Source: Owenia fusiformis (Eukaryota; Annelida; Polychaeta; Sabellida; Oweniidae). Taken from it: DNA of 64,000 nucleotides. The notes below the pieces were generated by a model. That model was not told where the DNA came from. It searched no databases and saw only the letters and a program-made list of their open reading frames with translations. The position numbers were made by a program, and so were the translations under genes. The first letter of the stretch is position 1. Each line of letters starts with the position of its first letter. The stretch is taken from the NCBI GenBank assembly GCA_903813345.2, contig CAIIXF020000001.1, positions 61,490,270-61,554,269 on the forward strand. Direction: 5' to 3'. This document shows positions 36,001 to 54,045 of this stretch, in pieces.

Positions 36001-39000
36001 GCGGTCAACAATATGTACTGTTGACCACTAATAGGTATTATTATATACCCAATATGTAACACTAATCCTGATTGGTCAATACCTAGTCACGTGTTCCGAA
36101 ATAGATTTACTATTTCCCTCGGAAAGTTATATTCCCTCAAATGTGACGTCAGCGGGAATATACATTTGAACTATTGCCCGCTGACGTCACAATTGCAACT
36201 TCTATTACCCTTGGAAACGTCTGCGCATCATCACTGCGCAGAAGAAAAACAGAAAAATGGAGGATGAGCACAAACACAAATCAACTCCGTTCACCATGAC
36301 AGACGTGCGTGAACGATACAATATAAGCAACGTGTACAAAGTTCCCTAAGCTCAATACGTCTGTGTAATTTCAAGTGATTTTATTATCTATTCCACGTGT
36401 TAAACGCGATTGAATTTGTCAAGTGAGAGTCTCAGAGGCAAAAATTTCTGTTGAGCATCTGATGACGTCACAGCTTATAATGCTAACAATGGACCCGGCA
36501 CCCGGAGAGGGGGCTTTCTAAACCTTTTTGGCCTTCGCAGAGGAAACGGGACAAGAGTCAGTATAGGGTATATAATAAAACAAATAGTGACTGCCTAATT
36601 TCGAGCAATAGTGTAAATGATTTCCCCTTGGGAATATCCTCTACAATGTACTATATGTACTCGGGGAAATAATTTACACTATTGCCCTCAATGGCAGTCA
36701 CTATTTGTATAATGTTGACCGCTACTTTTGAAAAATAAGTTTCATGACGTCATATTGTTTAAAGAAAAAACATGGTTTTGCCGGTTGACCTCTGTCATAA
36801 ATACAATATTGAATTTAATTTCTATTTAGAAATGTGTTAATTATTACCTTCCATGTCGGGGGAGGAACACATGTCTTTGACATCTTTGGTTTGTAGTTTT
36901 ATGGCTAAGCATTGAAATAGTGTAGTGGAATATACTCCTCGTATTGCAAGATCTTTCATTACTCTGGCAAGCTGATCTAAAACATGAAAATGGAGATAAC
37001 AAAATGAGAAAAGTATTATTTGAGGTTGACTGTAGAATGCATTCACTAAGTTGAAACTTTCTTTAAAGATTATAATACACAATGTTCTTTGTTAGGGCAG
37101 GTAAGGCCAGTCAACTCAACAATTGTCTAACTTCAAACTTCTGCCCAATATTCCACCTAAAAGATAAATCTCAAACTTTGTCTGTATTCATAACTGTCTG
37201 AACAATGTTCTATGTTTACAATATGTAACCAGAACAACGGCAACGCCAAAGCGTAGCGAATCCCATCGAACAGAAATGGCTGGCATTTTTACAAACGAAG
37301 CGCAAATATCATAAAACAACACACCAGAAAGGCCACCATTTTCAAAGTGGTTGCTCAATAGCCAAGTTGTCATCAGTAGAAATAATATGCTTTTAAGTAG
37401 CCACCTCTAAAATTTTTGAAAAATCGCACACATGCTTGTAAAATAACACACATAAAAATTGTGGCCATTTTTCAAAATGGCCGACTACTCCCTAAAGTTT
37501 TATTCGACAATGTGCCATGCTTAAAGTATTCACATATCAATTATGAACAAAATCGCTCCACTACTTTTCGAGTTATAGTGAAATATGTTAAAATGGCGGC
37601 CATTTTTCAAAATTGTTTTCAAAATGGCCACCTTCTACCAAAAGTGTCATAGGACAGTGTGCCATGCTTATAGTATTCACATACCAAATATGAACAAAAT
37701 CGCTCCACTTCTTTTCAAGTTATAGTGAAATATGTTAAAATGTCGGCCATTTTTCAAAATTTTTTTCAAAATGGCCGCCTTCTACCAAAAGTGTCATAGG
37801 ACAGTGTGCCATGCTTATAGTATTCACATACCAAATATGAACAAAATCGCTCCACTACTTTTCGAGTTATAGTAAAATACGTTAAAATGGTGGCCATTTT
37901 TCAAAATGGCCGCCTCCTACCAAAAGTGTCATTAGACAGCGAGCCATGCTTATAGTATTCACATACCAAATATGAACAAAATCGCTCCACTACTTCTTGA
38001 GTTACAGCAAAAATCGTAAAATAACGAGTAAAGGCCGCCATTTTTCAAGATGGCTGCCATGTGCTTCTTTAATATCTACATTTCTAGCTTTATCAAAGTC
38101 CTATATAATTTTTTTACATTTAAAACCTATTGCTATTACAGTTTTACATATTGCACCTAAATTACATTAAAATCGGCACTAAAATGGCCGCCATTTTTGA
38201 ATGAGCGGCCATTTTGAAAATCGGCTTTCGAGCAGAACTTCTTCCCCCATAGGGTATATGTGTACAAAATATGAACAAAATCGGGCTAACGGTATTTGAG
38301 TTATTGCCCGGATGGACAGACAGACGGACGGACGGACGGACGTACGTACAGACGTACGTACGGACGGACGGAGGCGTTCCCTATATCCCTCCGAACTTCG
38401 TTCGATGGGATAAAAATTTAAACTTCTAATACCTGCTACACAACAGGGATGCCAAGGTACTTTGACAAGAAGAGCATCATAACAAAGGATCTTAGTACAT
38501 GTGTAACATCTTGTCACAAAGCCCTTTATTAAATGCAACTTTACCCTGCTGACGTTACAAGTTCATTTAATATCTATAGATTCCATATACTTAGATACAA
38601 TACTAACCTACAGAGAAAGCCACCCAAAGTGAATCTTCCATTCTGCTAACAATATGGCCAAGCACTTCTGACGCACCCTGCACTTTCCCATTCAGCTCAC
38701 CCAGTACTCTCACAATCATACTGACATCATCTGATGTCAGCTCTTCAAATACACTTATGTCATCTAGCAAGCTGCTACAAAGGTGATTCACGATACCCAC
38801 ATGGCGGAATCTAAAATGTGTTAGAATGTCACACACTTTCAGTGTGTTTTCAACACCCCATTGTTCATTGATCACTTTTTGGCAAATGTTTCTATAAAGA
38901 ATTGTGTGGTACATATTAAGTTTGAGGCAACATTGAAGTATATCCAAAACAGAGACTGGAAATAGTACATCTAGTTTTGATATTGCCTCTCTTGTACACA

Positions 39001-39901
39001 AGCTGTCTAAGGCTTTATCGTAAAAATCTAATCTACTTATAGATTTCAGTATCACGAGCAATGATGGCACATTAAATCTATCTTTAGACGCAACAATAGC
39101 CTGGCTCACTATTTCTAATTGGGTTCTATTTAAACACTCCCCATGTTGATCAAGAAACTGTGCCAGATGCCTCAAACTTAGCTCAACTACACCATCAAAT
39201 TTCAACAAAGCACATTTTCTAAGAGCATCCCTTAGGACGTTGACATGTTGGTTTTCTTTGAACGCACTTAAGATGAATCCATAGTGGACAACCTGAGGCA
39301 ATGTTAAGTCATTGATGAGGAATTTAGAAAGCTGCAGGAAAACTTGCATTGCGTTTGAGTCGCTATCAATACCAAGAAAGGATAGCCTCGAGATGATATT
39401 CAACACCCAGTTGTGATTGTAGAATCTACCATTTTTGGCCAGTAATACACAAAGTGTTTGGAAGCGAGAGTCTTTATGTAAAACTGAGGTAAATTCCTCA
39501 AATTCACTAGACTCTAATTGTTTAGCTGTGATATAGAGTCTGTTGAGCATAACATATACATGTTGTTCATTCAGTTTTCCATAGTTATTCTCAATGAGCT
39601 CAAGAATATATTCACGATCTTCTGCAGTCTTGATATGTTCTATAAATTCATCAGACTCTGTTATTTCATTAAATTCAGAATTTGGACCAATATTTGCTTC
39701 AGTTATGCTTATAGATTTGGTTCCCTTAACACCAGTAGGGTTCAATGTTCGTAGTGTTCTCATATTATTCATGAACAGAGGTGGACTTCTAGTTAGAATA
39801 TATTGTAGCAGATGAGAAACAGTTTTGCATTGAGTCTTTAGCATCAGTGGGTTGTATATTCTCCATGCTGCACGACCGTGGTAAATCAGACTTTGCATCA
39901 T
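27039..39901 (-). CDS. FAST kinase domain-containing (FASTKD-family) mitochondrial protein with RAP domain
   Basis: Seven minus-strand exons (38608-39901, 36848-36976, 35584-35671, 34893-35116, 29914-29968, 27535-27649 and 27039-27143) have GT-AG borders and join in phase into 670 codons (669 aa). The N-terminus is basic and aliphatic, like a mitochondrial targeting peptide. Residues about 90-430 are FASTKD-type helical repeats. The FAST_1/FAST_2 region spans about 435-595 (for example TKYGLYIDNVLVLDG). The C-terminal RAP domain covers about 597-660 with RGRFMFYIRLLKHMGY followed by VVVRYNELKHM; the usual Trp after the Gly-Tyr strand is replaced by Leu. Family members bind and stabilise or process mitochondrial transcripts. 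The length is close to FASTKD3, but I cannot assign the paralogue. A splice acceptor (tttccag) lies just upstream of the ATG, so a 5' UTR intron is likely. Intron 4 contains a nested plus-strand gene at 31195-33234. Confidence 0.88.
28083..29455 (+). mobile_element. HINE/pearl-like (Helentron-related) element, copy A
   Basis: It shares its start (taaccagaacaacggcaacg), internal units and end (ttcgttcaatgggataa) with copy B. The core is about five imperfect tandem units of about 120 bp, each with atggccgcctactaccc, gtgccatgcttaaagtattc and caaaatcgctccactacttt. Near the 3' end a (GGAC)n microsatellite precedes ggaggcgttccctatatccc. Short subterminal inverted words (atcccatcgaac near the left end, gttcaatgggat near the right) are present. 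This plan matches pearl/CvA elements of oysters and DINE-1, which belong to the Helentron-associated group. It encodes no protein. A foreign piece interrupts it at 28811-28955. It lies in FASTKD intron 5. Confidence 0.7.
28811..28955 (-). mobile_element. Short insert resembling a LINE 3' end
   Basis: Read on the minus strand it ends with a small hairpin (ccgatttgaaatcgg), gaataaaag and a tail atacatacatcca. A hairpin plus short simple-repeat tail is typical of CR1/L2-like non-LTR retrotransposon 3' ends. About 145 bp survive, so it is 5'-truncated. It replaces part of one tandem unit of the host element. Confidence 0.45.
31071..31182 (+). repeat. 57-bp tandem duplication upstream of the nested gene
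   Basis: Two units of about 57 bp, each starting aaagatgatatatcatatcg, lie directly before the nested coding exon. The second ends in tctttattgtag, which looks like a splice acceptor. The core gatatatcatatc is nearly self-complementary. Confidence 0.75.
31195..33234 (+). CDS. Secreted protein of unrecognised family, 679 aa, single coding exon, nested in FASTKD intron 4
   Basis: An uninterrupted 680-codon frame with an in-frame TAG 15 bp before the ATG. Residues 1-17 (MLLLNLGLILLVRSCVA) form a clear signal peptide. The mature protein has few cysteines, many aromatic residues and Tyr/His-rich stretches (KNVGYYHRWYQ). A C-terminal histidine-rich part contains PHFHHFYLGEDE, then SVANNHNHLVTVRPWG and a final FRCDGEEICWDGH. 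The H-x-H clusters suggest, but do not prove, metal binding. The sequence just before the ATG (tttattgtag then AAG) is a good 3' splice site, so a 5' UTR exon upstream is likely. It lies antisense inside a host intron, and a mariner MITE begins 18 bp after its stop. The length and codon regularity leave little doubt that it is a real gene. I recognise no enzyme motif. Confidence 0.85.
   Translation: MLLLNLGLILLVRSCVAHNIPLHETVNTLAKQLMMQQLMFEERIRSEGDSGIKQCRINNGGTKPYHMPSYSSKKGAASCHDHSNHKRTLGMGEFEAVLNGVEFRTRHNDYLLRMPSRTSSEYHATEDIPFPEVPPSVLAKKTVKGQIEEMQKYFKAFHTDYTYERDYRKYFKPVLCYLEGAWTTDPDDIITEPFKSDRNWLDANSWEDLEQKIQFNAYTGRKSNLENYAFLPRKIIELVNGTIPVTAQWNYRILCHPLKEFLNPNRLRLIDDVATRMMFYNNVDQHLESRRARFQLNTKDTPWINYKLYNDKMAQHRELLDDLMEEIPGKDNYGAYHEDNVYGRKTHKLKIDYVKNVGYYHRWYQSDKKGPMGLLLRHRGFADKNIFMAKTRQPNVAPIEVEDCKGKRSKRVCRTYRQRWTYAIPLEIVYMSPLLKWNPYDIPYKGDASSPEGQTVEKGGKRNGGFTKASAYNGTHNQLYYHTPAKFFEGRVVDVDKADTYRASTGVLDMHGIVRSMTSSGIRVLLPNIPNVGIVRQRYPIMPLHSEGSPIWKELHALKDIVMDMTKYGYMMKKLPNGKKPDLHDYLYLKDFVNTRINLGYDLANDTPHFHHFYLGEDERATLRSGQPVSMITSVANNHNHLVTVRPWGRNGGGYKMFRCDGEEICWDGHSTINKLYYH
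33252..33880 (+). mobile_element. Mariner-superfamily deletion derivative, 629 bp
   Basis: TA dinucleotides flank it (33250-33251 and 33881-33882). The ends are CAGGGTGTCAAAAAACAACG and its complement with one mismatch near the tip, and the inverted similarity extends over about 115 bp. Inside is the tail of a transposase (33486-33725). Unlike most elements in this window, it therefore links its TIR type directly to a protein. Confidence 0.85.
33486..33725 (+). pseudogene. C-terminal remnant of a Tc1/mariner transposase
   Basis: In frame the sequence reads NSPDLIYAEYICSIVKDRVG and continues to a stop at 33725. This aligns with the catalytic-core end NSPDLNPIE-x-x-W-S-x-x-K-x-R-V of Tc1/mariner transposases, where the last acidic residue of the DDE/D triad sits just before or within this motif. 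Only about 79 residues survive. The first two thirds, with the other catalytic acids and the HTH DNA-binding domain, are absent. Confidence 0.75.
33883..34892. other. FASTKD intron 4, exon-proximal part, with repeat pieces
   Basis: It contains a 183-bp Tigger-like element at 34379-34561. The segment at about 34785-34870 repeats sequence from the 3' end of exon 4 and its donor (atttacttgtatcgactagt against acttacttgtaccaactagg) together with a word from the element (ctctcaatgtgaacatttct). This points to a local duplication at the exon border. Confidence 0.5.
34379..34561. mobile_element. Tigger/pogo-like MITE, 183 bp
   Basis: The ends CAGTGAAACCTG and CAGGTTTTACTG are near-perfect inverted repeats of the pogo/Tigger type. 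TA follows the right end; the left TA has decayed. It is non-coding and related to the larger element at 40790-41646. Confidence 0.65.
35999..36724. mobile_element. Inverted-repeat element with CRE-type sites and a 30-codon ORF
   Basis: The ends TAGCGGTCAACAATAT and its near complement bound about 726 bp in FASTKD intron 2. The left half has two tgacgtca sites in mirrored surroundings (gcccgctgacgtcac and tgacgtcagcggg). After tgcgcatcatcactgcgcag comes a small ORF (36257-36349) of 30 aa starting MEDEHKHKSTPFTMTDVRE. No clear target duplication was found, so the element borders are provisional. Confidence 0.5.
36579..36712. repeat. Hairpin-forming inverted repeat
   Basis: caaatagtgactgcc and gcaatagtgtaaatgatttc on the left half mirror ggggaaataatttacactat and ggcagtcactatttg on the right, around about 45 bp. 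It is the right part of the element at 35999-36724. Confidence 0.6.
37226..38413 (+). mobile_element. HINE/pearl-like (Helentron-related) element, copy B
   Basis: It has the same start, tandem core units and 3' end as copy A, in the same orientation 9 kb away, without the LINE-like insert. The ACGG microsatellite (about 38315-38370) includes acgtacgtac interruptions. It lies in FASTKD intron 1, between exons 1 and 2. Confidence 0.7.
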
Positions 39902-40353
39902 AAACAGTCTTCTCTACAAATCCTGGAAAGACATATAGATCTGTAATATGTAATCATTGATAATAAAGCATTTACTCCCTACTTGGCAGCATTTAGATGG
40001 CAGTCAGAATTTCTTAGAAATGATTGGTCTTTTTATCTAAGAAGATATGCAACGTGAATATAACTAAGAGAACTGGTATATATTTTAATTTCTTGTTTAG
40101 CTTGTTTTGACAGTTGAAATTTGAGTCAGATGTATTTTTAAGACTCTCAGAGTATTCCAGTGTTCTTTATTGATTGTGTGTCTTTTTTGTAGTTTTGTTA
40201 AGAATATCCACCAGCATTCTTGCACGGCCAAACTACCTTTGGATTGTAACTGGATGAAACTTGACATATGATAATAACATGGGATGATGCAGAACAGTAG
40301 AGGGTCCAATAATACCCCAGGTTTTCACCCGTTGTCCAGTGCTTTACTTCATG

Positions 40354-40466
40354 CACAGGAACTTGTATCAACACCTGACATCTATTGGTGGCAGGATCTA
40401 GAAGAATAATAGCTAAAGAGTATTATTCTTCCAGGTTCCAGATGTTAGTTGATACAAGTTCCTGTG
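40354..40466. repeat. 113-bp hairpin upstream of the FASTKD gene
   Basis: cacaggaacttgtatcaac (19 bp) is perfectly inverted at 40448-40466, and the middle parts (agaagaataata against tattattctt) also pair. It could be a small MITE. No target duplication was found. Confidence 0.65.
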
Positions 40467-40589
40467 ATTTCATGATTAAATCATCATTTTGAAATTTCTG
40501 TTATTTGAATATTGTTCTATATAGCAAAATACATGATTTGTTGTTATCGTTAAGAAAGGCATCAGATCAAATCTGGACGACTGTCCATT

Positions 40590-40707
40590 GTATAGACCCA
40601 GGAACATGTATAAAAGGTTGATTCGAATACACCAAGTAACAAGTAAAATGTTTTTTATCACTTGGTGTATTCAACTTGGTGTTTTAATACATGTTCCCAG
40701 GTCTATG
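40590..40707. repeat. 118-bp hairpin, second of a pair
   Basis: Left tagacccaggaacatgtat pairs with right atacatgttcccaggtcta with one mismatch. An inner pair atacaccaagt and acttggtgtat also forms. It lies only 124 bp from the previous hairpin and shares the phrase caggaac with it. Confidence 0.6.
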
Positions 40708-40789
40708 GTCCATTGTCTGGCTAATAGGCTACAGTTAAATTTTAAATGTTTGGAACTACTTTGAATTTAAAAAAGCAATCAAATGACTA

Positions 40790-41646
40790 CAGTAAAACCT
40801 GTCCGATGGAATACCTCTCTGTAGGGAAAACCTATGAACAAGGAATGCTTTTCAAAAGAACCGAATATTTTTCCATTGACTTACATGTTAACGGACCCTC
40901 TCTGTAGGGAAAACCTGTGAACAGGGAATAAGGAACATTATTTTGGGGCAAATTATGAAAATTCACCTGTGAACAAGGAATATGGAATATTGGTGACACT
41001 GTATATTCTATTATTTTTCAGAGGTGTGAAAGTCTTAAGCCAATATCTGAATATAAAAAGCTTGGATTAATATGATTGAGATTAAGATAAGCCAATTGTT
41101 GACAAGATGTAGCATCCCACCCACTGTTAATTACCCCAATTTATTTTAAAACTAATTCTAAGCTGTTTGTTACTTATTATCATTACACCAATTCTTCCTT
41201 TGAAAAACCTAATTTCATCAAATCAGTTGTGATAATCTAGGGACTGACACAATTGTTTTATGGAGATAACAGATAGTAAGTATGTACATGGTCATGTTGA
41301 GCCAAATCTCTTTAAATCTTTTACTGATCCAACTTCTAGATTATCAATGATATAAAATGGGGTTGATGAAACTTGAAATTCAGTTCTTAACAATATATCT
41401 CTACACATCATATCAATGATTACATCAACTAGACATCATCAGACGCTAGAAACAGCTAAAGTCAACATGGGGAGAAAGTAACAAGTATGGAGTCGGCATT
41501 TGTATAATCAATCAATATATATACAGATATGCTTATTCGGCAATTTTGAGTTTGCTGAAAGTGCGGCCCCTCTCTATAGGGAAAACCTCTGAACAAGGAA
41601 ACTTTCCTCCAATCCCAAGAGCATTCCCTGTTCGCAGGTTTTACTG
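40790..41646. mobile_element. Tigger/pogo-like non-autonomous element, 857 bp
   Basis: It is bounded by TA on both sides (40788-40789 and 41647-41648) with perfect 12-bp ends CAGTAAAACCTG and CAGGTTTTACTG. Internal copies of ctctgtagggaaaacctgtg recur three to four times. No transposase is present. Confidence 0.75.
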
Positions 41647-41663
41647 TATATTGCAACAGTATA

Positions 41664-41862
41664 CAGTGATCTCCCCAGGATATTTTCTCAGATGGGTGCA
41701 AAATTCTCACTTTCACAATTCAGACCAAAAATGGTCAAAATATGCCAATTTTTCATGATTTTTCTCATTTTCAAGTGGGTGCAAATAGATTTTCAGGTGG
41801 GTGCAAGCCTATTTTCAAAATCTCAGGTGGGTGCTGCGCCTTTAATGCTAAGGAGATCACTG
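41664..41862. mobile_element. 199-bp MITE
   Basis: The 11-bp TIRs CAGTGATCTCC are flanked by ATA on both sides. Internal direct repeats of gggtgcaa and aggtgggtgc are present. It starts 17 bp after the Tigger-like element ends. Confidence 0.6.
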
Positions 41863-42348
41863 ATACATGAAAAAAATGGAAACATACGTACAAGTCCTAA
41901 CTTTTTTATTGTTCAGATAGTTATGTTTAATGTGCAGCAAAGCTGTGGCCTTTTGTAATTTAGAGAGTTTCAAAATATCAAAGCATCAAAATATATGCGC
42001 ATTAAAGTTTAAACCAATCAGATTATTTGATTCTTTTGCCAGCATGAATTATTTGCTTCTGAGCTTCACAGTTTGTGGGAGTTTGGGACATTAATGTTCA
42101 AATTCAAGAAAATATGCAAACTATATGACTAATCAATTACTATACTCCGGGTATTGTTCGCGTGCAATTTAATTTCGCTTTGTTCGCGAATGTAGTAAAA
42201 TTGCGAACATTTATCGTCGCGAAATTTGTCTTTTAAATCCCTGGGGAATTGACCCGGGACTTTTGATATGTTTCATTCGGTCTAAAATGTTTCGTCCAGT
42301 GTTGTTGGGCGATAATTAAAAAAGGCCTAAAATGTCTAACATTTTGAA

Positions 42349-42766
42349 TTGGCTTATTAAAGTCTGTTATACTGCTTCGACGGCAAGCAGTTAAACCTGA
42401 AATATAAGAAATCTAAATAATATTGTGCAATAATATATAGAAAAGTATATTCATATTGCACACAAATGACATTTGTATATGTTGGATTGCTTGTAGATTG
42501 GCTTATAAAGTCTGTAACCTCTTATATTTTGATGCTTCTTTTCCATGCTAATTCTCAAAAATAACATGGCGGGCAGACCTCAAATTACAAGAGAGCACAG
42601 GCTTATTGCACTAAACACTAAATAATCTGAAATATACAAATGTCATTTGTGTGCAATATGAACATATTTTTCTATATACATGTATTATGGCACAATGGTC
42701 TCTAGATTTCTTATTTTTCAGGTTCAACTGCTTGCCTTTAAAGCAGTGTAACAGACTTTAGGCCAA
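42349..42766. mobile_element. Palindromic element, about 418 bp
   Basis: The arms match from ttggcttattaaagtctg on the left to cagactttaggccaa on the right. They include gcacacaaatgacatttgta in both arms (inverted) at about 85% identity. A third piece of the end (ttggcttataaagtctgt) appears in the middle near 42498. No coding content was found. Confidence 0.6.
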
Positions 42767-42793
42767 CAAAGGCAAGAACTGTTGACGACTTAC

Positions 42794-42962
42794 CTTCTTC
42801 TAAGGCCACTGTATTGTGGCCTTCCAGTAAAGATATATTCCTGCATGAACAACTGGTCATGTCGTAATCATAAAATTTGAAATCATATGTCCACCATTTT
42901 TCCACATCACAATTTGAATTGCGAGTTTTGGTCTTATTACCGCACCAAAAATTCCAAAACAC
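42794..42962 (-). CDS. Possible exon ending at a strong donor site
   Basis: The minus strand is open for about 56 codons, with cysteine-rich content (WNFWCGNKTKTRNSNC and MTSCSCRNISLLEGHN), and ends in GAAGAAG then GTAAGTCG, a near-ideal 5' splice site. No in-frame ATG precedes the first half, and no partner exon was found. Listed only because of the donor and composition. Confidence 0.22.
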
Positions 42963-43240
42963 ACATAAAGTGATCAGTGTATTAGTTCACATCTTCTGGA
43001 TCGCTAACTTAGAATTTACAGCCAGTTACTAATGTCAAACATTAACGACATTTCGTCCAGTTTTCGAACATCGCCATTTTTCTTAGAGCCATTTTGTTTC
43101 AATTTTAGACGAAATCCTAATGAAATCATGTCATATCTCATCAAGGAGCCGAGTGGGGTCCATTATGATTAATGATTTATTTATCTGGCGATTTTTAAAA
43201 TATTCAATAAATTTATGACACCACGGCCAGCTTTTTTCAA

Positions 43241-43487
43241 ATGGAGTTCACATTACTCCAGATGAAGTCCCCTCTAGCCAAGTATTGGCTAGAGACTCGA
43301 GTAATTGATGACAATGATATCCTACAAATTGAAGTTGAAAAAGCTATTCAAGAATATTCAAATAAATGCCCTAAACGTGAGATATACAAACATTATTCGG
43401 ATTCTGAACGGGCTAAAAGAGCCAGAATTGGAAAAAATTCAACTTGTGCAATCCGCGAAATGTCATCAACTCAAATCCGCCAATTAA
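43241..43487 (+). pseudogene. Coding-like fragment with a KRARIG motif, interrupted by an insertion
   Basis: About 82 codons from an ATG at 43241 read SPLAKYWLETRVIDDNDILQ and later YSDSERAKRARIGKNSTC. The charged R-A-x-IGK word resembles N-terminal segments of transposon-encoded proteins in invertebrates, a comparison made from memory only. The frame runs straight into a TTAA-flanked palindromic element at 43488, so whatever it was is interrupted. Confidence 0.25.
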
Positions 43488-43901
43488 GGACAGGGTGCAT
43501 GTTGGGAAATTTTCTGCATTCCTCAATTGAGTCACATGTTATTTTTCAAACATGAATAACTCCTTCCCCACATTGTCTACATCTTCCAAGTTTGCACAAA
43601 GAATGCACTTCTGTGCCTAGAAAAGCCTTGTGAGAAGGTTTGTTTTGTAAAATGTATAAAAAATGAGAAAATTCAGTGAAAAAAATTTCTGAAAATTTTC
43701 TGATTTTTTTCACTGAATTTTCTTGTTTTTTATACACTTTATCAAAACATTCTTCTCACAAGTCTTTTCTAGGCACCTAAGTGCACTCTTTGTGCAAAAC
43801 TGGAAGATATAGACAATGAAGGGAAGGAGTGATTCTTGTTTGAAAAATAACATGTGACTCAATTGAGGAATGCAGAAAATTTCCCATCATGCACCCTGAC
43901 C
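43488..43901. mobile_element. TTAA-flanked palindromic element, 414 bp
   Basis: TTAA lies at 43484-43487 and again at 43902-43905. The arms begin ggacagggtgcatg and its near complement and stay about 85-90% complementary nearly to the centre (agaaaattcagtgaaaaaaa against ttttcactgaattttct). TTAA duplications are typical of piggyBac and Kolobok elements. No transposase is present. Confidence 0.75.
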
Positions 43902-44429
43902 TTAAATAGCTGCGAAATTGCAATTTTGAAAAATCGTGAAATTTATATCGTCGAAATTTACCAGGAGTACAGTAATTTGTATCAGGACTGTACTGTTATT
44001 TCCACTCGGCAACTCCTTGCTTGTTTGGTTGTTCTTATCCTTGCGATATAATGTCGCTAAATGGTCTTTTGGTGCTTGTTTTTCACAGCATGCTTACACT
44101 TGTGCTTATATTTTCATAAAGTCTAAAATCACTTATACTTATAATATGTACAGTTTTATAATGTGCTCATCACAATCTTATACTACTCTAAACTCCATGA
44201 TGTAACTCCATTATCGCCCATGAAGGTTCGTCATTTTTTTTAAACAATATTTTCGAAAATCCTTGATTAACATATACTATGAAATATGGCGTTCACATTT
44301 ACAAGAATATAACACATACCTAGATGCTAGCGATGGTGTTGCTTAGAACCTAATATCAATCAAAACATCAATTGAAGTTTCATCTTCCAAAATATTTATT
44401 TTAAGCGGAAGTATACAACCTGCGGAAAT

Positions 44430-44602
44430 GACGTCAAATATTTTAAACTTTTGACCAATCAAATTGCTGTATTTGATCACATGTCACAGAAACCCCGGGA
44501 AAAACTTTTTCTTGTTTTGTTCTAATATTTTTATGTTTTTGTCCAATAATACTACATCAAAGAGACAAATGGAGTGATAAATCTAAGGAAAACCCGGAAA
44601 AT
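44430..44602 (+). promoter_or_regulatory. Likely CDK2 promoter
   Basis: Within 170 bp of the CDK2 ATG are agcggaagt (ETS-type), aaatgacgtcaaa (CRE) and gaccaatcaaa (CCAAT box). No TATA box sits at a fitting distance. The transcription start is not determined. Confidence 0.4.
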
Positions 44603-53030
<8,428 letters not shown>

Positions 53031-53043
53031 TACGTTAGACCAC

Positions 53044-53160
53044 GTGGGCTCACCGTTCGCTACAGTATGGATACGTTTTGCAGATGGCAGGGCTAGACAT
53101 GGACATACGGTTGGCTAATCAAATAGTTTTAAAGCAGGATATTCCGAACGGTGAGCCCAC
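53044..53160. repeat. 117-bp inverted-repeat unit
   Basis: GTGGGCTCACCGTTCG (53044-53059) is perfectly inverted at 53145-53160, about 85 bp apart. It resembles a tiny MITE but has no clear target duplication. Confidence 0.55.
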
Positions 53161-53531
53161 ACGGCCTAGTGCAATAGCCACTCATTACATTTCGATACTC
53201 ATAACATCCTTCTGTTTCAACCGAAACTTGCTTTGATTTTATTAGGCATATTCTGTGATCTGAACACATCAGATGGGATGTGTTATAACTGTCAATAAGT
53301 GTGATAGTTATCATTTACCTTAATGTCAATCCATTACATAAAAGGCATTGTATTCAACCACATATAAATTAGCAAAGGCACAGATACACAGTTTTAGGAC
53401 TGGAGAAGAAATACGATGTCATGATTTATCAGGACTCATTACCTATTTAACATACTCTATATGTTGACATTATTATTGTATTTTGTTTCAATTCAAAAAT
53501 TGAATTCAATTAATTTTAGTTGTACAATGAT

Positions 53532-54045
53532 CACTGGTGATCCGCTCGATTACGCTGGTTACAGAAACGGTTCGTTTTGGTAACAATATGTCGGACATCG
53601 AAGGTACGATTTTTCTTTTTCCTTATTTCACGCGTTGTAGGCAGAATCCCAACGACGTTTTTTGTCACAAACGTGTATCAGCATCATATGTTTTAGAAAA
53701 TGTACATGTTTGCAGAAAAATAGCTCAGAAGACAACAGAATCGTCGATTTAATTCCTCACTTAAGTGCAGATCTTAACTGTTTTTCGAAAAAACCGTTTA
53801 TGTAACTTAAGTGAGAAATTAAATCGACGATTCTGTTGTCTTCTGAACTATTTGTTCGCAAATATGTACATTTTCTTAAATATATGATACTGATACACGT
53901 TTGTGTTAAAAATGTCGTCGGAATTCTGCCTACAACGTGTGAAATAAGGAAAAAAGAAAAATCGTACCTTCGATGTTCCGACATTTTGTTACCAAAACGA
54001 AACGAATCGTTTTGGTAACCAGCGTAATCGAGTGGATCACCAGTG
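53532..54045. mobile_element. Full palindrome transposon, 514 bp, 5-bp target duplication
   Basis: Ends CACTGGTGATCC with ATGAT on both sides (53527-53531 and 54046-54050). Position x pairs with 107577-x along nearly the whole length; the arms match at roughly 85-90%. The centre is ctcacttaagtgc...acttaagtgag with another small hairpin (gtttttcgaaaaaac). No coding content was found. A CACTG start recalls Chapaev-type ends, although those usually give 4-bp duplications. Confidence 0.8.
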
